This document shows, one piece after another, positions 1-8,380 of a DNA stretch of 26,815 nucleotides; the first letter of the stretch is position 1; every line of letters starts with the position of its first letter. The stretch is from assembly GCA_964498075.1 (NCBI GenBank), contig CAZCGA010000092.1, positions 1 to 26,815 of the forward strand, read 5' to 3'. The notes below the pieces were generated by a model. That model had not been told where the DNA came from and did no database searches. It saw only the letters and a list, made by a program, of their open reading frames with translations. Position numbers and translations under genes: made by a program. Origin of the DNA: CAZCGA01 sp964498075. Its GTDB lineage: Bacteria; Desulfobacterota; Binatia; HRBIN30.

Positions 1-146
1 TAGGTCGCCGGCCGGGCCCGGAGGACGGCGAGGCCGCGTGTCGTTCGGACGCGATGGACCCCCCGACGCGCGGCGATTCGACACGGTGCCAAGGTCCAAC
101 TCCTTACCCGACGTGACGTTGGCATCTGGCTCGGTTGTTGCCGATC

Positions 147-160
147 ATTGCCGTGGCAAT
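147..160. promoter_or_regulatory. Perfect inverted repeat upstream of the beta-barrel gene
   Basis: ATTGCC-GT-GGCAAT is a perfect 6-bp inverted repeat with a 2-bp spacer. It lies just upstream of the Shine-Dalgarno sequence (AGGGAG, 164-169) of the next gene. It could be an operator or a small hairpin in the leader. No regulator is identified and the call rests on symmetry alone. The rest of 1-146 shows no gene I can support. Confidence 0.3.
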
Positions 161-176
161 CCTAGGGAGTGTTCCC

Positions 177-923
177 GTGCGTATCAATCAGATGTTGGTC
201 ACGCTCAGTTGCGCGCTGCTGACACTCGCATCGAGCGGAGTCCCGGCGGCCGCCCAGGGCCCCAGGGTCGGGCTCACTGCGGGAATCAACCGTTTCACGC
301 TGACGGGGGGCTCGGTCGAGGGGCGGGGCGACGCGCGCACCGGTGTGGCGGTGGGAATCATCGCCCATGTGCCGATCATGGGGTGGCTCGGCTTCCAGCC
401 TGAGCTGCTGCTCCTGCAACACGAGGCGGGGACCCGGGGCTATGACATCTTCTGCGTTACCGTGCCGTGTCTTCCCATCGGAGTCGAGGCGGTCCGGCTC
501 ACCTCGCTCCAGGTACCGCTCCTGCTCCGTGCCGATTTTCCGATCCTCGGGCGCGCCGTGCGACCATTCCTCGTTGGGGGACCGGCGGCGTCATTCCGCC
601 TGGCGTGCTCGCGCATGACATCCGACGGCGCGGGCGGGCAATTCAAGCAGAGCTGTTCGTCAACCAATCCGGGGCCCCTCGCCGACCCCTATCCCTACAC
701 CCCTCTCCCGGCCTTGCAGAGCACCGGCTACCAGGCGTTCGATGTGGCGCTGGTGGCGGGGGCGGGCATGGAAGTGCACGGGTGGGTGCTGCAGGCCCGC
801 GTGGAGCGCGGGCTCCGGGAGTTGGAGCGGTCGGTTCCCTTTCCGATGAGCCAGCTCGATCGCTCGAAACTCCTCGGCGTTTCCCTGTCGGTCGGGTTCT
901 GGATGCCGAAGCTTCGGCCCTGA
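177..923 (+). CDS. Outer membrane beta-barrel protein (porin family, PorT-like)
   Basis: A 248-residue protein that probably sits in the outer membrane as a small beta-barrel. I chose the GTG at 177 because AGGGAG (164-169) lies 7 nt upstream and the product then begins with a classic signal peptide: a basic start, a hydrophobic stretch and a VPAAAQ cleavage region. An ATG at 192 in the same frame lacks a ribosome site. The mature part has alternating strands such as RVGLTAGINRFTLTGG, FQPELLLLQHEAG and LQVPLLLRADFP. It ends in a last strand, LLGVSLSVGFWMP, rich in aromatic and hydrophobic residues, as in the outer-membrane beta-barrel domain family. Four Cys in the middle could form disulfides. 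The gene stands alone and ends at a terminator hairpin. The specific cargo or role is unknown. Confidence 0.7.
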   Translation: MRINQMLVTLSCALLTLASSGVPAAAQGPRVGLTAGINRFTLTGGSVEGRGDARTGVAVGIIAHVPIMGWLGFQPELLLLQHEAGTRGYDIFCVTVPCLPIGVEAVRLTSLQVPLLLRADFPILGRAVRPFLVGGPAASFRLACSRMTSDGAGGQFKQSCSSTNPGPLADPYPYTPLPALQSTGYQAFDVALVAGAGMEVHGWVLQARVERGLRELERSVPFPMSQLDRSKLLGVSLSVGFWMPKLRP

Positions 924-956
924 AGCCGCGCCCGAATTTCGCGCGTCCGTATAAAA

Positions 957-979
957 GGGGGCCCCGGCAGGGGGCCCCT
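957..979. terminator. Bidirectional hairpin terminator
   Basis: GGGGCCCC at 958-965 pairs perfectly with GGGGCCCC at 971-978 around a GGCAG loop. It has A-rich sequence on the left (ATAAAA, 951-956) and T/A-rich sequence on the right (TCTATATAT). It lies between the convergent beta-barrel gene and ahcY and can serve both. Confidence 0.7.
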
Positions 980-1005
980 CTATATATTCATCACCCGGCA
1001 CCGGC

Positions 1006-2489
<1,484 letters not shown>

Positions 2490-2493
<4 letters not shown>

Positions 2494-3473
2494 CGTGAAT
2501 CCCTCCCTTGCTTGAGTTGTCCTTGATGTTGTGGACGCCGCGCAGTGGCGGCAAACAGCGCCGGGCCTTTCGCCTGCGGCGCCGGCGGTAGCGGTTGTAC
2601 GCGGGCACGCTGGAACCCGACATCGCGCAGCCAGTCGCTGATCTGCACCGGCTCGAACCCGAGCCACACGTGCCCCATGTGTTGCTGATACTCGCGCCGA
2701 TCGTGGCTCAACATGTCGATCACCAGCAAACGGCCGCCGGGATGCAGCGCCCGGAAGGCGGCGCGCAGCACCGCCGGCGGGTCGGCAACGTGGTGCAGGA
2801 CCAGGCAGGTCACGGCCGCATCGAGCACGGCATCGTCGATTGGCGGCGCCTCGAGATCGCCGTGACGGATCTCCACGTGCTGGAAGCCGGTGAGTCGCTG
2901 GCGCGCCGCCTTGAGCATGGCGCGCGAGCTGTCGACGGCGATCACCTGCCGCACGAACGGCGCCACTGTCTCGGAGATCTGCCCCGTGCCGCAGCCGAGA
3001 TCACCGATGACCCAGGTGTCTTCGAGCAGCCCCGCGAGCGCCATGAGGTCGAAGCGCTCACCGAACATCTCGCGCCGCAGCCGGTCCCACTGCCCGGCCG
3101 CGGAGCTGAAGAAGGCCTGCGACCGCGACTGCCGCGCCGCCAGGATGGTGGCGAGCCGCTGATCGTCGTGCGCGGCGTACCGCGTCGGTGCGGTCTGCTC
3201 CCGAATGAGGTTCCAGAGACGGCGCGCCGCCGGCTCGAGGTCGTCGACGTCCATGCGGTAGAGCCGGCTCGTCCCCTCCGGCCGTGCCGCGACCCAGGCC
3301 TCGTCGGCCAACAGCTTGAGGTGGCGGCTAACGGTCGACTGCGGCAGCTGCAGCACCGCGCACAGGTCGGCGACGCTGAGCTCGTACTGCTCGACCAGCC
3401 GCAGCGTGCGGGCACGGGTGACGTCGGCGAGCACGTTCATCCAACCGACGATGGCGGGGGCGCCGTTTCTCAT
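2490..3473 (-). CDS. sahR: ArsR-family regulator fused to a SAM/SAH-binding methyltransferase-fold domain (SahR-like)
   Basis: A 327-residue two-domain regulator. Residues ~12-80 form an ArsR winged helix (ADVTRARTLRLVEQYELSVADL, then LPQSTVSRHLKLLADEAWV). Residues ~125-260 are a class I methyltransferase fold with motif I GDLGCGTGQ (157-165), the acidic end of strand 2 at AVDSSRAML, and LHPGGRLLVIDM. In several proteobacteria SahR has this architecture, binds S-adenosylhomocysteine and represses the methionine cycle, usually beside ahcY. Its stop overlaps the ahcY start by ATGA, which strongly supports that role here. The ATG at 3473 is used; a second in-frame Met is at residue 12 and neither has a strong ribosome site. 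An alternative is a true ArsR-type methyltransferase, but the context favours a sensor. Confidence 0.85.
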
Positions 3474-3475
3474 TT

Positions 3476-3493
3476 CATCCGTATATCCGGATG
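3476..3493. promoter_or_regulatory. Candidate SahR operator (near-perfect 18-bp palindrome)
   Basis: CATCCGTATATCCGGATG differs from its own reverse complement at only one base pair (positions 7 and 12). It lies 2 nt upstream of the sahR start codon and directly downstream of the predicted -10 box, so a bound repressor would cover the transcription start and the ribosome site. ArsR-family dimers bind such palindromes. That SahR itself binds here is an inference. Confidence 0.6.
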
Positions 3494-3495
3494 CA

Positions 3496-3524
3496 GCGTT
3501 ACATGGTTACAGTGCCCGAGTCAA
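3496..3524 (-). promoter_or_regulatory. Candidate sigma70-type promoter of sahR-ahcY
   Basis: On the minus strand a TTGACT -35 box (3519-3524) is followed after 17 nt by TAACGC (3496-3501) as a weak -10. The -35 is close to consensus and the spacing is ideal. Transcription would start inside the adjacent palindrome at 3476-3493. Confidence 0.4.
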
Positions 3525-3598
3525 GACCGCGGTCGTGCAGCTCGGCTCCGGTGCGCTACACTGCCGGCGTGCGAAACGATACGAAGCGGGGAGGAAGC

Positions 3599-4852
3599 AT
3601 GGCACCGATGAATCGGGATGACGGGGGAGCATTGCTATCGGGCGTGCGCATCATCGAAAGCTCGTTGCTGGGGCCGGCGGCCGTGGGCATGCAGTTGGCC
3701 GATCTCGGCGCGGAGGTGATCAAAGTTGAAGCGCCCGGCGGCGACTACGTGCGCCAGATGGCCTTCCCGATCATCGACGGCATCTCGCTGCTGCACTGGC
3801 ATCTCAACCGCGGCAAGCGCAGCGTCGTGCTCGACCTGCGCACGCCCGACGGCGTCGCCACGTATCTCGACCTGGTGCGCGGCGCCGACGCCGTCATTGA
3901 GGCGATGCGTCCCGGATCGCTGGCGCGCCGCGGGCTCACGTACGAACGCATGCAGGAGGCCAACCCGCGCATCGTCTTCTGCATGATCTCGGGCTACGGC
4001 CTCACCGGGCCCTACAAGGACATGCCGAGCCACGGCGTCGCCTACGACGCCTGGGCCGGCGTTGCCCGCCCGACGATCGATGCGAACGGTTTCCCGACCA
4101 TCCCTAGCTACACGACGATCGGCATCAACGCCGGGCCGCTGTACGCGGCCCTCGGCATCTGCGCGGCGATCATCCGTGCGCGGGCGACCGGGCGTGGCTG
4201 CCGCTTCGAGGTGGCGCAGAGCGATGCGGCGGCCGCCTTCAACTGGAATGGCATCGAGGGCAACAAGGCGTACGAGCGTCCCGAGGACGAGGTCACCGGC
4301 AACGACGGCGACGGCAAGGGGCCGCGCCGTCCCGTCGGCGACAACAGCATGACCGAGTCGGTGCGCTATCAGTACTATCGCTCCAAGGACGGCCTCGTGC
4401 TGTTCATGGCCTCAGAGCGCGAGTTCTGGAAGAACTTCTGCGCCGGCGTCGGCCGGCCCGAGCTGTACGAGCAGAACCCCGGCTCCAAGTACGCCGACCA
4501 CGCACGCGGCAACGTCGCGCTGCGCCGCGTCCTGGCCGCGATCTTCGCGACCCGCACGACGGAGGAGTGGATCCAGTTCGGCCTCGAGGTGAACACACCG
4601 ATCGCACCGGTGCACGACACCAAGTCGATCACCCGCGACCCGCAGTTCCAGGCGCGCCTGCCGTTCCAGCCGTATCAGCAGCACGGCACCGACCTCATGC
4701 CGTCGCCGATCAAGCTGCTCGACGAAGAGCTACCGGTGCCGTCGAAGGCGGCGGTGGTTGCGGGGTGCGATACCGACGCAGTCCTCTCCGACGTGCTCGG
4801 CTACGATGCCGAGCGCATCGCTGCGCTACGCCGCGCCGGCGCGCTCGGTTAG
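3599..4852 (+). CDS. CaiB/BaiF family III CoA-transferase
   Basis: A 417-residue enzyme of the family that moves CoA between carboxylic acids (formyl-CoA transferase, crotonobetaine/carnitine CoA-transferase and relatives). The N-terminal fold shows LSGVRIIESSLLGPAAVG, ADLGAEVIKVEAPGGD (34-49), LNRGKRSVVLDLRTPDG, IEAMRPGSLARRGL and MISGYGLTGPY. Asp209 in AQSDAAAAF sits where the catalytic Asp of formyl-CoA transferase lies. The ATG at 3599 is chosen for the strong GGGGAGG site just upstream; the 36 in-frame codons before it are not family-like. It is transcribed away from sahR. TACACT at 3557-3562 could be its -10 box. The substrate is not predictable. Its stop lies 6 nt from the end of the convergent PIN toxin remnant. 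Confidence 0.9.
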   Translation: MAPMNRDDGGALLSGVRIIESSLLGPAAVGMQLADLGAEVIKVEAPGGDYVRQMAFPIIDGISLLHWHLNRGKRSVVLDLRTPDGVATYLDLVRGADAVIEAMRPGSLARRGLTYERMQEANPRIVFCMISGYGLTGPYKDMPSHGVAYDAWAGVARPTIDANGFPTIPSYTTIGINAGPLYAALGICAAIIRARATGRGCRFEVAQSDAAAAFNWNGIEGNKAYERPEDEVTGNDGDGKGPRRPVGDNSMTESVRYQYYRSKDGLVLFMASEREFWKNFCAGVGRPELYEQNPGSKYADHARGNVALRRVLAAIFATRTTEEWIQFGLEVNTPIAPVHDTKSITRDPQFQARLPFQPYQQHGTDLMPSPIKLLDEELPVPSKAAVVAGCDTDAVLSDVLGYDAERIAALRRAGALG

Positions 4853-4857
4853 GGAGG

Positions 4858-5264
4858 CTACCAAACCACAGTCACACGTTCGAGGGACGCGATCCGAGCG
4901 TCGGGCGTAATCAGCGGACGCCGAGCGCAACAGCGGTTCCAGCGATGAGCCGATCAAACGGATCGCGCAACGTCGGCAGCGCGCGAGCTTCGGATATGTG
5001 GGCGCGCTCGAGCGGCAGCAGCAACAACGCGTCCGCCCGCTCCACCAGATCGCACCAGCGTTCGAACGGTACAGTCAGCGCGATGCGGCCTCGTTCCTCG
5101 AGCTGGCTGACCTCGAACAGGCACACGGTCGGAACTGCCAGGCGAGCGCGTCCGGCTCGCGCCCGTTCGAAGGCGCGGCGGGCGGCGCGTCCCAGCCCGC
5201 GCGCAGCGCCGCCGAGGTAACCGAGCAGGGCCACCGTATCGAGGACGGCGCTCGTTTCACGCAC
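4858..5264 (-). pseudogene. PIN-domain (VapC-like) toxin, frameshifted near the 3' end
   Basis: This reading frame begins at a GTG at 5264 and gives a PIN-domain RNase: Asp9 in VLDTVALLGYL, Glu51 in FEVSQL and Asp104 in RDPFDRLIAGTA. In frame it stops after ALGVR at 4911-4913, giving 117 residues. If one base is restored near 4914-4918, the next frame reads LITPDARIASLERVTVVW and stops at 4858-4860. That is exactly the canonical PIN C-terminus, with the fourth acidic residue in TPDAR, and gives ~135 residues, the usual family length. The gene therefore carries a 1-base deletion, consistent with GTCCG for GTCCCG, which removes a catalytic-site Asp and the last strand. It could be a real inactivation or a sequencing/assembly error. 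Its start overlaps the antitoxin's 3' end by 8 nt. Confidence 0.85.
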
Positions 5265-5571
5265 GGGCGCGCGCCTTGCGCCGCGCCGGCGTCGTCGCCC
5301 GGCGATCCACAGCGCTGGTGAACTCGGCCCGTAGCTGCCGAACGGCTGCCTGTAGTTCGTCGAGATCGCAGTTCAACCGGACAGTCCCGCGCAGCTCGGC
5401 AAAAGAATCGCGAGCCCTCCGTGCCCTCGGTTCCACGCGCGGCTCGGGAACAAGGCGCGCCACGGCTCGACCTCGGCGCGTGAGAATGACCGGCTGCCCC
5501 GTACGGGTCACCTCCTCGGCTAGGCGCCCGAGCTCTCGCCGGGCTCCGACGATCGAGATGCTTTTCTCCAT
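5257..5571 (-). CDS. Phd/YefM-type antitoxin
   Basis: A 104-residue antitoxin partner of the PIN toxin. The N-terminal half, MEKSISIVGARRELGRLAEE then TGQPVILTRRGRAVARLVPE, is the conserved DNA-binding dimer fold of the prevent-host-death family. The basic, low-complexity C-terminus (RRATTPARRKARARA) is likely the flexible toxin-wrapping tail. The ATG at 5571 matches the usual family start; a GTG at 5592 in frame would add 7 residues and neither has a clear ribosome site. The pair probably autoregulates, as is usual for such modules. If the toxin is dead, this antitoxin may persist as a stand-alone regulator. Confidence 0.85.
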   Translation of the reverse strand: MEKSISIVGARRELGRLAEEVTRTGQPVILTRRGRAVARLVPEPRVEPRARRARDSFAELRGTVRLNCDLDELQAAVRQLRAEFTSAVDRRATTPARRKARARA

Positions 5572-5769
5572 ATGCACACCGGAACCGTACACTTAGGGGC
5601 GCCGCAGGGCAACGTGCATCGCGATTGTCCTTCACGAGACTAGCGGCTGACCGCGACCGTCGTACTCAGGAACGAATTCGACACACAAATTCGAAGTCCT
5701 GGTCTCCAATGCGACGCATCGACTACTCACTACAGGCCGAAGGGCGTCCGCTGTCTCTTCCCTAGCGTT

Positions 5770-5889
5770 TCAGTCATGCGCCGCGAGGAAGTCCAGCACG
5801 GCCTGCTTGAAGCAGCGGTCGCCGACGGTGCTGAGGTGGTCGCGGTCGGGAATGATCGGCCCCCCAGGCCGGTTGACAGGCTTGGCCAT
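5770..5889 (-). pseudogene. C-terminal remnant of an alpha/beta hydrolase
   Basis: On the minus strand this stretch reads IIPDRDHLSTVGDRCFKQ then AVLDFLAAHD and a stop. That is the typical end of an alpha/beta hydrolase, with the catalytic-His loop (DHLSTVGD) and the last helix (FLAAH). No hydrolase sequence continues upstream (plus positions above 5889), where the ribosome site of the next gene begins, so ~200 or more residues are missing. It is a relic rather than a gene. The remainder of 5572-5925 holds no other gene I can support. Confidence 0.7.
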
Positions 5890-5925
5890 GAGTGCGAACC
5901 TCCTCCCCAGAGCCAGGAGGTTTCC

Positions 5926-7338
5926 ATGGCCCAAACATCACGACTGGAACATTTCGCGCTCATGGCGGCTTTCATCCTCGCCAGCAGCGCCGTGGCGGTG
6001 GCGCAACCGCATTGGGACGAGCCGATTCCAATCGTGCGCGGGCACCGCCTCTCCGGTGCCGTGCGGTACCAGGCGAAGCGATCGCCGGGAGGCGGGGGCG
6101 GCTCGACCGTCTCTCCCTGTAGCACGCCCGGCAGCACCAACTACAAGACCAACTGCCGTGGCAAAGGCCGGCCGGTGAACGAGACGTGGATCGCCACGAA
6201 GCCTGCGAACCCCTTGATGCTGGTGGCGGGCGCCAACGATTACAACTCGTACAACGGCCAAGGCCAGAACGGCTACTACTGGTCGACCAACGGCGGCAGC
6301 AGCTGGAACGACGCCGGCCCGATCGACGTCTTCCCCCACAACCCCAACTACGGCGCCGGCGACCCAGGGTTGGCGATCGATGCCAATGGCGTGGTGTACT
6401 ACTCGTCATTGTTCTTCAGTTTCGCAACTTGCAAGGTCGGCGGTGTCGAGCTGCTGCGGCGCGCCACCAACGGCAGCTGGAGCTACTACCAGATCGCCGC
6501 AAACTCGAACTCGCGGTTTCAGGACAAGCCGGCCATCGCCATCGACGCCTCGCACGTGTACGTCTCGTGGACCCAGTTCCAATCGTGCTCGGGGATCAAC
6601 GTGCCCTCGCCCATTCGGGTCGCCGTGTTCCAGAGCGGCGCGCAGTCGGTAGCGCCGTCAGCGAACTTCGCTCTTCCCGGGTCCACCTACTCGCAAGGCT
6701 CATCAATTGCCGCAGATGGGAGCGGCGGGTTCTGGATTGCTTGGGAGGAATTCCCCAGTTCCAGCGCGAGCGTCGGTGCCATCAGGCTCTCCCACTGCAT
6801 GGGTCCCAGTGCGAGCAGCTGCCCACAGACGCCGCAGACGATCAGCCCGCCGGACTTCCAAGATCTCCCGAGCCCGCTGCCGGGCTTTGCGTTTCGCACC
6901 GACTCGTTCCCGGCGCTGACCCTCAGCGGCGGAAGTCCGCAAGTGGTCTGGACGTCGTACAACAGCACGGCGCAGCGCGGGCGTGCCTACCGGTGGTCAC
7001 AGGGAACGGTTCAGGCGATCGCAAACACCGACGGCGACGACCAGTTCTTCCCAGCTATTGCACCGAGCGGCAGCGGCGGCGTCTTCGTCTCGTTCAGTCA
7101 GACCAACCGGAACGACGGCACCTACGAACAATACCTGTGGAACGGCACCAGCGTGAGTAAAGTCTCCACCGCGTTGTCCGTGCCGGACAGCGACGCCTTC
7201 TTCTCCGGGGAGTTCATCGGCGACTACAACGGCCTGGCAGTGTCGGCCGGTGTCCCGCACCCCACCTGGACGGACATCCGCGGCCCGAATCCCAACTATC
7301 CGGGTTACGAGATGGACGCGATGAGCTACTCGCCTTGA
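5926..7338 (+). CDS. Secreted BNR/sialidase-like beta-propeller protein
   Basis: A 470-residue exported protein. The ATG at 5926 has a perfect AGGAGG (5915-5920) 5 nt upstream and opens a signal peptide (LEHFALMAAFILASSAVAVA, cleavage near AVA-QP at residues 25-28). The mature chain has repeated blocks of the kind found in sialidase/BNR propellers: NPLMLVAGANDYNSYN, GYYWSTNGGSSWND, GDPGLAIDANGVVYYSS, DKPAIAIDASHVYVSWT, SIAADGSGGFWIAWEE, FPALTLSGGSPQVVWTS and FFPAIAPSGSGGVFVSF. The STNGGSSW piece resembles an Asp-box (S-x-D-x-G-x-x-W) with Asn for Asp. No sialidase catalytic set (Arg triad, Tyr/Glu pair) is evident, so it may be a binding or structural protein. The gene stands alone. Confidence 0.65.
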   Translation: MAQTSRLEHFALMAAFILASSAVAVAQPHWDEPIPIVRGHRLSGAVRYQAKRSPGGGGGSTVSPCSTPGSTNYKTNCRGKGRPVNETWIATKPANPLMLVAGANDYNSYNGQGQNGYYWSTNGGSSWNDAGPIDVFPHNPNYGAGDPGLAIDANGVVYYSSLFFSFATCKVGGVELLRRATNGSWSYYQIAANSNSRFQDKPAIAIDASHVYVSWTQFQSCSGINVPSPIRVAVFQSGAQSVAPSANFALPGSTYSQGSSIAADGSGGFWIAWEEFPSSSASVGAIRLSHCMGPSASSCPQTPQTISPPDFQDLPSPLPGFAFRTDSFPALTLSGGSPQVVWTSYNSTAQRGRAYRWSQGTVQAIANTDGDDQFFPAIAPSGSGGVFVSFSQTNRNDGTYEQYLWNGTSVSKVSTALSVPDSDAFFSGEFIGDYNGLAVSAGVPHPTWTDIRGPNPNYPGYEMDAMSYSP

Positions 7339-7404
7339 GGCAATAGCTGCGAGGGCTGGCTCGCGTGGGCGGCGCGCACGCTGGAGCTGCCCGAACCCGT
7401 ACTG

Positions 7405-7416
7405 GTGGCGCGCCAC
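7405..7416. other. Perfect 12-bp palindrome between convergent genes
   Basis: GTGGCGCGCCAC reads the same on both strands and lies between the ends of the propeller gene and the LLM gene, just before the latter's stop. It has no T-run, so a terminator role is uncertain. At this GC content it may be chance. Confidence 0.25.
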
Positions 7417-7422
7417 GTACGC

Positions 7423-8289
7423 CTATGCGGGCTGAGTACGCTGTAGAGTTGCGGCCTGCAGCGCTGCGACGTGACGAACGGCAGCGAGGACCTCGTCTTC
7501 CGTCTGCGTACGACGTGAGACGATGAGGCGATGGACGCCGAGGTCGGCGAAGCGCCGCACCACGTCGGCGTCGAGCTTCGCCGCCGGCGTGACGCTGATC
7601 TCGAGCGCACCGAGCGCAGCAGGACGAGCGTGCTGGCGTGCTGCCGCGTACAGCCCCTCGATGCAGCGGGCTGTGTTGTCGAGATCGAGGGCAAACCCGT
7701 ACCAGCCGTTGCCGTGCTCCACAGCGCGCCGGAAGGCCTGCGGTGTGGCGCCGCCGATGATGATGGGAGGATGAGGCTGCTGCACGGGTCGCGGGAATGC
7801 TTGAATACCGTCGAAGCTGACGAAGCGCCCGCGAAAGCTCGGCCGCGGTTGGGTCCACAACGCCAGCATCGCCTGCAGGTACTCGATGCTGCGCGCACCC
7901 TTGTGGGTAAATGGAACGCCCAACGCGTCGAACTCAGGCTTCAGGTAGCCGATGCCGAGGCCGAAGATCAGGCGCCCGCGCGACGCCACGTCGACGCTGG
8001 CCAGCTCCTTCGCCAGTACCACCGGGTTGCGCTGCGGCAGGATGATGATCCCGGTGCCCAGACGGATCGTCTGCGTACCGGCGGCGATGAAGGCGAGGGC
8101 CACGGCGGGATCGAGGAACGGCGTCTGCGGCGGCACCGGCGACGGCGGCACCTGCGGATCGGGCAACACCACGTGCTCGCCCGTCCACACCGACTCGATA
8201 CCTTCGCGCTCCGCCGCCTGCGCAACCCGCAACGCCACCTGCGCATCGGCGCACGGTCCCACATTGATGCCAAACAATCCGAACTTCAT
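7423..8289 (-). CDS. LLM-class (luciferase-like) flavin/F420-dependent oxidoreductase
   Basis: A 288-residue TIM-barrel oxidoreductase of the bacterial luciferase superfamily, close in look to the F420-using Rv2161c-type subgroup. Hallmarks are KFGLFGINVGPCAD at the start, GIESVWTGEHVVLPD (~30-44), IRLGTGIIILPQRNPVVLAKELA, RGRLIFGLGIGYLKPEFDALG and PPIIIGGATPQAFRRA. The ATG at 8289 gives the family N-terminus; the upstream in-frame extension is not conserved-looking and the ribosome site is weak. The product is cytosolic and the substrate is unknown. It is followed on the same strand, upstream in transcription, by a CoA-transferase gene; the 91-nt gap means co-transcription is possible but not shown. 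Confidence 0.88.
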   Translation of the reverse strand: MKFGLFGINVGPCADAQVALRVAQAAEREGIESVWTGEHVVLPDPQVPPSPVPPQTPFLDPAVALAFIAAGTQTIRLGTGIIILPQRNPVVLAKELASVDVASRGRLIFGLGIGYLKPEFDALGVPFTHKGARSIEYLQAMLALWTQPRPSFRGRFVSFDGIQAFPRPVQQPHPPIIIGGATPQAFRRAVEHGNGWYGFALDLDNTARCIEGLYAAARQHARPAALGALEISVTPAAKLDADVVRRFADLGVHRLIVSRRTQTEDEVLAAVRHVAALQAATLQRTQPA

Positions 8290-8380
8290 GGCAAGCCCAA
8301 TCCCATCCGCACCGCATATCGAGTTCCACGGAACGCTACAACCCACCTTCGCGGCGTAGGACGTGCAGCTATGACGGGAC

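Noticed and set aside
2494..2600. SAH riboswitch upstream of ahcY
   Set aside because: The region is coding sequence of the sahR-like gene with ATGA overlap, leaving no leader for a riboswitch; control is better explained by the regulator.
5670..5695. CGAATT...AATTCG short inverted repeat
   Set aside because: A 6-bp stem with a loose loop and no nearby function; likely chance.
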